The notes beneath the pieces are model-generated. The model had not been told where the DNA came from. It did no database searches and saw only the letters and a program-made list of their open reading frames with translations. Shown one piece after another: positions 59,301-64,000 of a DNA stretch of 64,000 nt. Location of the stretch: NCBI GenBank assembly GCA_006503475.1, contig RSEH01000129.1, positions 62,001 to 126,000 of the forward strand. The letters are read 5' to 3'. A program made the position numbers and the translations under genes. The stretch comes from Stentor roeselii. Its lineage: Eukaryota; Ciliophora; Heterotrichea; Heterotrichida; Stentoridae. Positions within the stretch are counted from its first letter, which is position 1, and each line of letters begins with the position of its first letter.

Positions 59301-61750
59301 CTCCATCAATGAACGAGTTAAATTTCATTCGAGCTCAAATGATGATAACTTCAATAATGATCGCTTTTGTATATCAAGCAGTTCCAAATCCTTTTTCAAG
59401 TCTTTTCTTTGACAGTTCAGGCCAGGCGGTTCCAGACATTGCAGGAAGACTGAATTCTTTCTTCGCTATCGGCGCGCAGGTGGGTAAGATGCAGGACTAC
59501 ATCAAGTACATGAGAGATAACTATGAAACCCTCAAGAGCACAACTTTTAATACCAGGTATTCGAAGGGAGGGTCTTATGTCTGCTCGAACACCTGCGATT
59601 ATTTGTATATCGTTAACAACTGCGGGGGAACCACTGAAAAAAGACCTTGTCCCTTCTGTGGACTTGAAATTGGAGGAGTCAGTCATCGTCAGGTCGAAAG
59701 AGAAGGACACAGGAACCTTAATGATCAAGAGGCAAGGGCTTATCTCAATGCAAAGTGCGAAGAATACCAGGCTCGTGAAAAGAGAGGTTTGAATATCTCA
59801 GGAAATTCTTTGATTTTAGCTCCACCCAGGCAGATGAGGATGGCAATAAGTTATTATTTTTTGAATTTGGCTGTTAATTCAACTTTGTATTTCTTCGCTG
59901 TTGGACTTGGAAAAGTAGATGAGTTAAGTCAAGTTTATTCAGTGACTTCGAATAGTGTTTTAAAAGTGATTCAAGATGCTATTAAAGATGACTTCAGAGA
60001 AATTTCAAATGTGATGAAAGGAGAAAACCTTCATTACTGGACTTTAAGTTGCATTCTAAAGCTGATCCCAGCAATTGAAAACAACATCTCAGAGCCAAGG
60101 GAAAATTCAACCAGGTTGAAATTCGAGTCTGACTTCGAACAGTACTCAACTTTCCAGGACTCGCAAGCATTGATAACTTCCTACAAAGCAAGTCTTTCAT
60201 CTCAACTCGAAACCTCTCCTTTATCAAAATACTTAGAAGAACTCGAATGCCCTCCTTCCGGAAAATATCCCTACAGTGACTTCTTTCGAGTAACATCAGT
60301 TCAATCATGGGAAAAGCTTGCAAGGTCTTTCAATCAAAGTCCTCGTAAGCAAGAACTAAGAACCCTTCACATGCTTCTGGAAAACTTTGAAGAAACTCTT
60401 AACTTAAGCCACTTTTGGCCGATTTTGAAGTTCACCCAAGACCTGATCTCTGAGTTTTCATTTAAAATCTCAAGAAAAGAAGCCAGCGTTACTCCAATAA
60501 AAGAAGCTTTGAAAAACACTCCAAACCTTCTGCCAGGTCTTCAAAAGTTCCTCACGGCTTGGGACTCGTTGTCGATTTCTCTGAACTTTGACTGCAAAAC
60601 ATTTAACAAGGTGCCTTTAGATGAGTCCTCAAGTATTTCTTACTTTTTAGTTGATAATGACATCAACTCTCAAGGCATCTTCGTCGCTGCGGCACTTAGA
60701 AGTCTCGGCGACCTTCAAAATCGCATTCGCGGGGTGTTGAATGAAGAAGGGACTGGAAGACTTTTCTTGATTTCACATTTGAGCCAAAATGATATTTTTT
60801 CCTTAGACAATGATTTTTTAGAAGGTCTCGCAATTAGTTGCTCGTCTTGTAGAAGTGAGTACGGCAGAGGCAAGGAAGTTTTTTACGACTACGACCGAGT
60901 CCAGCTGAACATCGAGGAAAAGCTGTCAATAGCAAAGCTGGTAGACACTCAAAAGCTTCAAACGATTCAGTATCAATACGAGTTACTAAATGCTAGAAGT
61001 AAATTTTCTGGAATAATTCAACAAATTCGTGAAGCCATTCCTCAAGAGACCATTTCAGAGCAGGACTTTCAGAACATTGAAAGAAACTGTAAAGCTGTCG
61101 CAGGTCAGCATCGAGTTAAGCATTTAGTCGTTTTGAATGAAGTTTACTCTTGGCTTAACAGACTGCTCAGCATCGTCCTTCAGCAGAACTTGGAAGAAGT
61201 CAAGGTTATCAGGAAGATGAACTTTTTTAACTTGAGGTTCAACTCGAAGTTCAAGGCTGATGAACTCGTTTCTGACTTGCCCATCAGCAAAATCACTTCT
61301 TTGTTTGAAATGATTGAAGTCAGCATTTATCCTCATGTTGTCAAGAACATTGGAGAACAGTTCAAGTTTGATGTGGACCAGCAGTTCAATGCCAGGGAAA
61401 TCATTCAAACATTCAAAATTGCTGTCAGTGGTCAGTTCGGGGATAAGGCTTTTCAGGAATCGCATTTCGTGATTAGGAGAATCGCTTGCAGGCTACTCAC
61501 TGCTAACATTGATCAGAACTTTTTGATTAGGGATTATTTTGCTATTGAAAATTATTGGAGCTTGGCTTTTGTTGATAGGTTTGAAAGTATCGCTGAATAC
61601 TTCCCTGCAGAATTTAGGTTTATGCATGCTGTTCAGGTTGAAGCTATTTTTGATGAGATTGGAAGGAACCAGGTTCAAGAGAAGGATGTTTCTATTAGGA
61701 GTAGTTTTTCGAGTAATTCGAGAAGGTTTACGGGAAAGATTAAGTTTTAG
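47333..61750 (+). CDS. RNF213/mysterin-like giant AAA+ ubiquitin ligase (4,805 aa)
   Basis: One uninterrupted ORF of 14.4 kb. Two AAA+ modules are clear: Walker A GETGCGKT (2273-2280) with Walker B FFDEFN (D2333/E2334), and Walker A GKPGCSKS (2600-2607) with Walker B LFDEIG (D2673/E2674). Both, and the HYLK-like spacing between them, match the active AAA pair of RNF213. Further on, at 4084-4118, lies an RZ-type zinc finger: C4084-x3-C4088-x8-C4097-x8-C4106-x2-CGLEIGG ... H4118. In human RNF213 the equivalent finger carries the E3 activity, with His4509 as a key ligand; here that position is Cys. I see no RING finger between the AAA core and the RZ finger. In animals RNF213 ubiquitylates bacterial LPS and senses lipids and pathogens; the role in a ciliate is unknown. 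The stop is TAG. Confidence 0.92.
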   Translation: MSGVPLSSNQASHLHQTRVSELKLIKSSAYSVKSQYSASFNSEFDIRMVPIMKLYYDKSSLNEPFKSFWANSRVFDSISPVWDTYIMKSGFHRISSMQFSEDIIFAIQDFLKGRFIIMSTTSRYIEVKPKLEKNLQLFGLLIVESYPEVGAKVLVCGYDESNKSANISSAFKEVEMSGSLLCGLDDLGENPIRSVVSVVNDGYAPSPTLFETIERMQQRGVRPLSFLSKPKTTTSIENPAVNESVKSLLKFSKNNLPPELVTLSQNVERLRTTFLKKTKQDLRAFPDWIDLLVNFHCHDPLAVDDIDFYQGLGVEWSIVSFNQFCSTLRVLGDQQFLHYFHKIIRFSQGFLIENLEYFSSVNNEKRKPYLIAPLMMEEFQLRPILTIIYFDTRFEEIRKMPKLGIIGWWDFSTMKACLEEVERNFFYILDVRPCFGRDNLKSLVIFSDNLRILPLKNLKKENKNDLVNVFFCANPPGVSKDTKFQIIETGTSKEIMFAESKKIKTDQILKMIHLVSFNVSKNYGYRLKFGNHSLFGSFNAYFEKVYRNSGSSSVLFLFDVDFQQSNASSSQVSIPVFRQLAEYSEFILESYKNELIYYLCLSFSAVKTENIQENDECYLTFLENHINTNQDMNLESFIQITCFISLTKSFPFYFFLPKIQELMGFFINYPGNILDELKSRPAYKFIFKGISKVIISATLHQQGGLEVFEKISDYIILKLLLQDFIKEYKKAKKFIETGLIQSFLSIFERVPKKDKEILTFNFIHIISDLAYITYIMIQPSFAELPVQTKREFLSNLFITHSFDNNQILNFLSYFNENFTHCQEMFDKSRLVTFLQSHLEKISNCQSGEIFTVRKIVLLIKGNQFFKDFKHDPVIQTVIQTSSFAAAMDIIEGLGLNPTDYFLQWINSDYSESISNHYRMSHSFSRIVAKVDQELMKLQENLQIQLVPYFFSIFEEGTYLKYAEFFTQVKCVHLKNNYLKNFKDIISRTSKVRSDFMRSYSSRQMKNNEMMKEIYIFAICGCSTSEEELYLKLLVNPSENDGLYSFFADFSNNSQSESYKTIKSYILKIASLIKNEKITYQDLRFIYKQNTEKRKAFKSFIQIALNDSKENGIFLQLLGKCLDKFKKIFEELKILKLFIFKYTKNSLEFQEIKNCFYNFHKKLWKQKISVIDFPELLENLIKFLKANSIPLSSLMFLSFTDRISSFSELGNFIFNLNRMIDYLFLIQYDKNKTNTKELSKYLKNLETENLIQKETSILSSFFKDEAWFQALFPQIASDLRKFLIFQDLLESLDSASEYLSLSSQLKEKISSIPNFLSPDFQDFLIFFNNNTLSGRSLEEIDSLSSFFRSFSEFKRALILADSLQEDEISFWQECFQETSENKKLTIDLIQKFSNIWSFLHLLKNSKSDLFSLFQQVLDSFISPRYKNFIEDLGFCDGLTQVLEDYNKSLNNQEQVKLTKIKSIVFRSKYRISFQDNLYVVALFMSKENDDFDLNFLSLHDLQELRDRALLSKYIIDQKSNSQEMVQDIETYEKFVKFVDKLGEFIEIINRLSQSLYRDVLNVQGEFFLNKGDLSELMQYWEYYKYLLEEQWKVAFREISKKNYWINFLNGERILMIDRFVFSKTEQNLARILPILRYMQKNHPPLDLTPRKAPEEMTERLKILENELASYSKLEFQLKLDIPGVELKPKPEGQLILIESKEYYKAILSIYAIYENSVPTVDLVFFCYLSSSWQELKIFINRCFLNESLQIYTLVFPENLSLENQMKLESKIIKNFQISKKLLAIVTNNTRSKIVNNLRYQKEIQVEKINSYLMLKDQQVTEILRKLAADIEVVSSKSSGLGKSSYIQMKSRSVGRPIIEIDVSGSSESSELGCQLESVSSPFSSNFHVQVSFLADAESFEHLIFSLSVFKQHYSHKSLFVLPDDSGFFIEVANTFKNRLFDSLPFLRLLPQRKFLRKLDLSKLEITENLVYVSNYLQHYDSGKIDKIDLNFQEASQVRPGLEAAEIGELLKRHFFEGRLNESNFHQLTNFIKILTTLLKNFEKSMFCASLLQFQMQDLAGTPAAKIFRNIRSSMVQSMIETTKEFTTKCTDNVLSGQNQALKKEEDSKEEVQNLADCSIKWENSNHFITLFLKDGDFLCIYREAQLIPGNIRKMIFAQQFVENCINKGRVPNMERVVKQYMAGTGEIKEYSSFSSEQLIDNLVTFYIKNSLRKQREQRYQAIICTGKELDLETMKKQRIRQLVKSGYILTPDNFLKMNLIYLRCISNLPLIIMGETGCGKTSLLRFFIEEVLQENLEIIYIHSGITIDHIRKKLTEANILAQKALVDRVWVFFDEFNTSDLIGVIVNVLCERKFENLNLSPKLICVGACNPYRVKSVVTYQENVGIKKKIGNSQLVHVVKPLPDKAIEFVWDFGALKHQEIRDYVQSMLRRVITEGLEMFVELVCAAHEHFQTSEDLSSVSLRDVNRFIRLNRWFVDSMKTRKTCRLQVNDLKYNLLKEEVAQLDYLKESKGTFLAFFHCYLLRISSSEQRELFLDVVMTVVSKYLPLLKQQLKTLLQFEQLDFILRMSLPEGIALNQALTENIFAILPCLMNQIPIFICGKPGCSKSLAIQIISSSVRGDKSFDTYLKTLPELQIVSFQGSDSCTSEGVEEVFNKAEKMMNYSKQILPVVLFDEIGLAEVSRYNPLKVLHRLLEAENCRVGFIAISNWRLDASKMNRALYLARPDPAQEDLVNTATTLFESLAVKMEETRVKRLADGYFEIKQLYSQTPLPDFYGLRDFYHMIKFVGKQLNFGRSLDESVQVSLQRNFNGLEFSLQVVRQVFDEFFYEEKMIPVVQLIQENLRDKDARYLMIICARDVSIYLQSTLIQQLLPNSRLIIGSTLEKDVLQESTRFRVLSDIIGFMEQGIPIVLQDMDIIYSSLYDLFNQNFTKLGNLRRYCRIALGAQFNPKCFVNDSFKAVVFLDNDEETLKSTDAPFLNRFEKHFVVLSEILSEDCLQLSRNVRFWIQQIMKINFKENRLDPVAVFPCYSEETVNLFIKLNEDKSDLETRCKKFWIQNASMDLLLLCKINNLEENEKQELVNHWKNLHSLTFTQYLETLFVKKQVKMISATYDHSSIDYLKGENQGLQIEKCSNFKSEEDLKKSFSSFMSGLKNIYLFELDYSKEQQHLRFIVNLFERVFKELEGKVPETRKNIVVLIRMGRNDENRLPLCLFQGWKYKMFEDLQMAPAEVAAEILELDTKTIVANEKLFKFEENVGEISQQAVETLVYTSNFYSFDYLLGYKNAIQQGLTENSELVQVFKRKILVSIGKFLNKSREKWDLSLFTSEKIIHQALSVKDALRIYVYEKFFAEFTKLIILCEKKSALSPVISLTKDNYFFNYWANSFDKLNASDLQVQLIPESNQLRYTGTFILPFLAEDFKTLQRELEELKEQNLSESDISNLLRKFYTANGNWKSDSDFFYSSEVWQLYFIRDYLESVLIEQDQGNQNIESIYNFTCQSLSQYNQQDRIYKLLDSQEKILNLNKIFLLYSELSYCSNLSYHLNSHLMVDLPFPLKTRQFFESLIKETPPFHENLSKMTSLKEYSRKLSIFQGMILNFSSEKPENIHILDFWIQLARLMDKEMVLGISWKAYSEGFEALFEYNHANDLLASLNSNSIPELKFKVFYFDNLLKRSSNFTRIVAEQINFNDFWKYSGPILDSLLVLTDLESLILASEANPSSFLLFLNEKNDFLNELSVTLSQLDLKSTFSVLFSDKISQIQPSDNFKSFKDSLRFYMKVLENDASSEQDKNLRIIVASGRIRCILRVFVNFISDPQQKLTAEQDDMVKAMKDLLVEKKILQYELFLLKEMKTLAGDTLFRLSEKVKQVNYSWKHDVNGISIKSNLPIFPYLEANGVLYKQIVLKLAQISSDMESVNHEISESRTPSSKLTFGLALINQIYLSYKLVNFDPSPFKSWFLLKQNLILHYYGPEFSILVNLLINNFPVDSLLHISPSMNELNFIRAQMMITSIMIAFVYQAVPNPFSSLFFDSSGQAVPDIAGRLNSFFAIGAQVGKMQDYIKYMRDNYETLKSTTFNTRYSKGGSYVCSNTCDYLYIVNNCGGTTEKRPCPFCGLEIGGVSHRQVEREGHRNLNDQEARAYLNAKCEEYQAREKRGLNISGNSLILAPPRQMRMAISYYFLNLAVNSTLYFFAVGLGKVDELSQVYSVTSNSVLKVIQDAIKDDFREISNVMKGENLHYWTLSCILKLIPAIENNISEPRENSTRLKFESDFEQYSTFQDSQALITSYKASLSSQLETSPLSKYLEELECPPSGKYPYSDFFRVTSVQSWEKLARSFNQSPRKQELRTLHMLLENFEETLNLSHFWPILKFTQDLISEFSFKISRKEASVTPIKEALKNTPNLLPGLQKFLTAWDSLSISLNFDCKTFNKVPLDESSSISYFLVDNDINSQGIFVAAALRSLGDLQNRIRGVLNEEGTGRLFLISHLSQNDIFSLDNDFLEGLAISCSSCRSEYGRGKEVFYDYDRVQLNIEEKLSIAKLVDTQKLQTIQYQYELLNARSKFSGIIQQIREAIPQETISEQDFQNIERNCKAVAGQHRVKHLVVLNEVYSWLNRLLSIVLQQNLEEVKVIRKMNFFNLRFNSKFKADELVSDLPISKITSLFEMIEVSIYPHVVKNIGEQFKFDVDQQFNAREIIQTFKIAVSGQFGDKAFQESHFVIRRIACRLLTANIDQNFLIRDYFAIENYWSLAFVDRFESIAEYFPAEFRFMHAVQVEAIFDEIGRNQVQEKDVSIRSSFSSNSRRFTGKIKF
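54149..54172 (+). other. Walker A of first active AAA+ module in the RNF213-like protein
   Basis: Encodes GETGCGKT, residues 2273-2280, in the nucleotide-binding core of the RNF213-like protein. Confidence 0.93.
55130..55153 (+). other. Walker A of second active AAA+ module in the RNF213-like protein
   Basis: Encodes GKPGCSKS, residues 2600-2607. The Walker B of this module is at 55349. Confidence 0.93.
59582..59686 (+). other. RZ-type zinc finger of the RNF213-like protein
   Basis: Encodes residues 4084-4118 with Cys at 4084, 4088, 4097, 4106 and 4109, then IGG and His4118. The His found at the second ligand position in human RNF213 is replaced by Cys4088. Confidence 0.8.
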
Positions 61751-62324
61751 GTAGTAATGAAATTTATTAGAATTCGGGATTTTAGGTTTTGGATTGGGAA
61801 GTTTTAAATATAGAAATCATTTAAGCTACTCGATTTTTCAGGATTTGTATATATTGATTGTAATTTAGAATTGATTTTTTTTATTAGAATGTATTTTGTT
61901 TATATTTTAGACTTGATGTTTCCTAGACATATATACACAAGATTTGGGGTTTAGAAAGTCAAGCAGTATCCGCAATTAATACTAGTATAAGGATTAATAA
62001 TAACGCTCTTATCATTTTAAGTTCATCTCACTAATCACTGGTAATTTGAATAACATAATCGATATTTTATACAGTTTTCCAATAATCCTTAAAGTAATCC
62101 AATTTATTTATTCTATATTTATTTGTGCTTCAAATTCGATGATTATTGAAATCCTGAAATTAGATCAAAAAATTGATATAAGATATTTTAAATACAATTA
62201 AATGTTAATTAGGCAAAAAAATTTAGATAATTTTATCAAATTACGTTCAAACTTAATGTTTAGGTGATAATATCTAATAGAAGAACTATATAGTTGACTT
62301 GCAAGATTTTTATAGAGATTTACC
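61751..62324. other. Convergent spacer
   Basis: About 570 nt with no gene seen. The first 60 nt after the giant gene are G-rich (GGGATTTTAGG), like other 3' flanks here. Confidence 0.4.
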
Positions 62325-62864
62325 TTAATTAATTCTTATACTAGTTTTAGAATCGCTTGTTAATAATTCTTTTGAAATTTTTGAAGCATGATAAGCTATC
62401 ATTATCGTTAAAGCTAATAAAATGCAATTGAAGACAAAAAGTTCTAATGTAAAGATTGTTATCCTATAGCATCTACATTCAGAATATGATGGATCCTCAC
62501 AAGAGCAATTAACTGATGAAACAATAAACAAGAAAATGAGAAAGGCTTTCCCTACTAAGGATAAACTAACTAGTAAAATATTGCAAATGAAGTAGTAATT
62601 AAATTAGGATGAACTTTTACTATATAAAGTACAGAAACCAAGAATTGAAGTTAATAAAAAGAGACAAAAGAATATCAGGCAAAAGTAAATTGACAAATAA
62701 TGCCCTGATAATGCTATAGCAAATATTGAACATAAGAAATGCAGGACTAATAAGCTTTTCAACATTTGCGTGTGAAAGTCGATCTTTGAAATCATTTTTT
62801 TAGGAGTAGTATCTAGTTTGGGTTGCTCTGATTTAATATCAGTATCATTGTTTTCTCCTTCCAT
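62325..62864 (-). CDS. Four-TM membrane protein interrupted by an in-frame TAA
   Basis: The start is ATG 62864 (MEGENND...). The frame meets TAA at 62604-62606 after 86 codons and then continues open in the same frame to a stop at 62325. Read through, it has four hydrophobic segments of regular size and a Cys-rich loop between TM3 and TM4 (VNCSCEDPSYSECRCY), a coherent tetraspan layout split between TM2 and TM3. No 14-17-nt GT-AG intron covers the TAA; only unusual 45-nt or 51-nt GT...AG segments would. It could be stop readthrough, a recent pseudogene, a longer intron, or an error. If the TAA is obeyed, only a 86-residue two-TM protein is made. I do not recognise the family. Confidence 0.55.
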
Positions 62865-63615
62865 ATTTACTTACATAATTTGATAAAATGTTAAATTTGT
62901 AGGAAAAAGTATTATATTTAGATGGAATCTGAATATAAGTTTATAAGGACTAGAATTGATTGTCTAAATATTCATGAAACATTAAATAAATTTGAATAAT
63001 CAGTCTTCATCTAACTCAGAAGAATTTACGAAAATTATGAATCGACAATAAATTTGAATATGTAATTATAGACAATCAACTGTTCTTGACAATCAGTTAA
63101 AGTCTTTGTACCCAAGAAGTCTTGATTATTTTCATTAGTCCTACAGTATCTTTGTAAACTTGGTAATCAGGATATATCATTTAAGAATTTAATCAAAATA
63201 GTTTTTTGAGAATATAGTTTTATCGTTAGTAAGTAGTTTAAAATAATTTATGTCTTTGTCTGTCTCTAGAAATGAGATCATTTAATCAAATCCAAGTCCC
63301 AAACTCAATTAAATTTTAATCAGCTTCCTTCCTAGAAATTTAATCGATAAGTTTTTATTAATCATTATTCAATTGATTAAGTATTTTCTTTATTGACTTC
63401 TATTTGGCCAAATACTTAAGAGTACTATTATCCTAGAAAATCTAGCCTCAAATATTATTATTAGTTCAATCTATTCAATTTCGTTTTTCAGTTCATAAAC
63501 TAAAATAACCTTAATATCACTCAATAAGCTCAATTCTTCTATTAAATTCATTCAATAACAAATTTATCTTTTATATCCTTCCCTAATATTTTATTCTATA
63601 AAACATTTATAAAAA
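62865..63615. other. AT-rich divergent spacer
   Basis: About 750 nt with no supported gene, RNA or repeat. Confidence 0.4.
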
Positions 63616-64000
63616 ATGGGAAATCAAATAAGTATTCATCCTTGTTTCTACTTCGATCGGAAGAAACAAGAACTCCTCCGTATTTCGAAAGAAGTGGTAA
63701 AACGCCAGAAAATTGAAAGAAAATTAAAAATTTATGCTGATTCTGCCATCGGCTTGACCTTGGATGGAAAAATCATAATTGCTGGTGGGACCAATTCCAG
63801 AGGTTCAATATCAAATAGGGTATATCTAATCAACCCTCAAGATTCAATAATAACCGAAATTGACGAAACTCCTTTAAGGATAAGAGAAGGTTATATCTTC
63901 GAGTATGAAGATTATTATTACTGTTTCGGAGCTACTTGCCAAATAAATTATGATGATAAAGAATCAAACATAGAGGGTTCTGAAGTTTTAAGATATAATA
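63616..64000 (+). CDS. Kelch-like protein, N-terminal part only (window edge)
   Basis: An ORF starts at ATG 63616 and is still open at the window end, giving 128 codons. It begins MGNQISIHPC, a possible myristoylation signal. After a basic helix (KKQELLRISKEVVKRQKIER) it shows a beta-propeller-like pattern: GLTLDGKIIIAGGTNSRG, then RVYLINPQDS and YYYCFGAT. The IAGG followed by R-V-Y-x-x-N-P is typical of a kelch blade. The rest of the propeller and any other domain lie outside the window. Confidence 0.65.
   Translation, partial: MGNQISIHPCFYFDRKKQELLRISKEVVKRQKIERKLKIYADSAIGLTLDGKIIIAGGTNSRGSISNRVYLINPQDSIITEIDETPLRIREGYIFEYEDYYYCFGATCQINYDDKESNIEGSEVLRYN

Overview
This window looks like a piece of the macronuclear genome of a heterotrich ciliate, most likely Stentor or a close relative. 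Three things point there. (1) Genes are split by GT-AG introns of 15 nt; eleven clear cases all start GTA, end AG and have A at intron position 10. (2) TAA, TAG and TGA all act as stops, and a 14.4-kb open frame contains none of them as sense codons. This argues against the Paramecium/Tetrahymena, Blepharisma and Euplotes codes. (3) The DNA is AT-rich and very densely packed, and the proteome is ciliary and signalling: CC2D2A, Shulin/DNAAF9, a SHIPPO-repeat protein, a TOG-array protein, a PKG-like protein, and AGC and CK1 kinases. The species call is inference from recalled biology; no search was run.

Layout. 1-7400: a 3'-truncated TOG/HEAT protein (-), starting 15 nt from a divergent small gene; a short protein with a C-terminal CCCH motif; a split 511-aa unknown gene; an acylated PKG-like pseudokinase (-). 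8.6-9.4 kb: a TPR protein (-). 9.6-16.9 kb: five head-to-tail genes with gaps of only 9, 8, 19 and 3 nt (DUSP-MYND USP, syntaxin, prenylated CK1, large multipass membrane protein, MAM33/p32). 17.2-23.4 kb: TIM50-like phosphatase with 3'-end-derived tandem repeats, SHIPPO protein, SEC11, a small membrane protein, and a kelch/Cys-rich receptor-like protein with four exons. 23.5-23.84 kb: a 19-bp tandem array reaching the ATG of CC2D2A (to 27.96 kb). 28.4-31.6 kb: a Myb protein, two coiled-coil genes (the second with the same CCCH tail as the 2.2-kb gene), and a convergent, overlapping secreted Cys-rich protein. 32.8-41.3 kb: a coiled-coil protein, Shulin/DNAAF9 (again with tandem repeats grown from its 3' end), and a TRIP12/UPL3-type HECT ligase (-). 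41.8-46.7 kb: an inositol-phosphate kinase with a heptapeptide array and a frame break, an acylated AGC kinase abutting it tail to tail, a degenerate HAD-like protein, and a six-TM protein. 47.3-61.75 kb: a 4,805-aa RNF213/mysterin-like AAA+ ubiquitin ligase in one uninterrupted ORF. 62.3-62.9 kb: a four-TM gene with an in-frame TAA. 63.6 kb to the edge: the start of a kelch-like MGN protein.

The most unusual signals are: tandem repeats that begin inside the last codons of two unrelated genes; a new-looking C-x2-C-x12-C-x2-H tail shared by two genes 28 kb apart; a possible 6-nt exon between two 15-nt introns; the in-frame TAA in the tetraspan gene; three membrane-anchored kinase-family proteins with different lipidation signals; and a sharp mosaic of G-rich and C-rich coding patches inside single genes. 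Introns of 15 nt keep the reading frame, so stop-free introns inside long ORFs would be invisible here and some protein lengths may be off by five residues.
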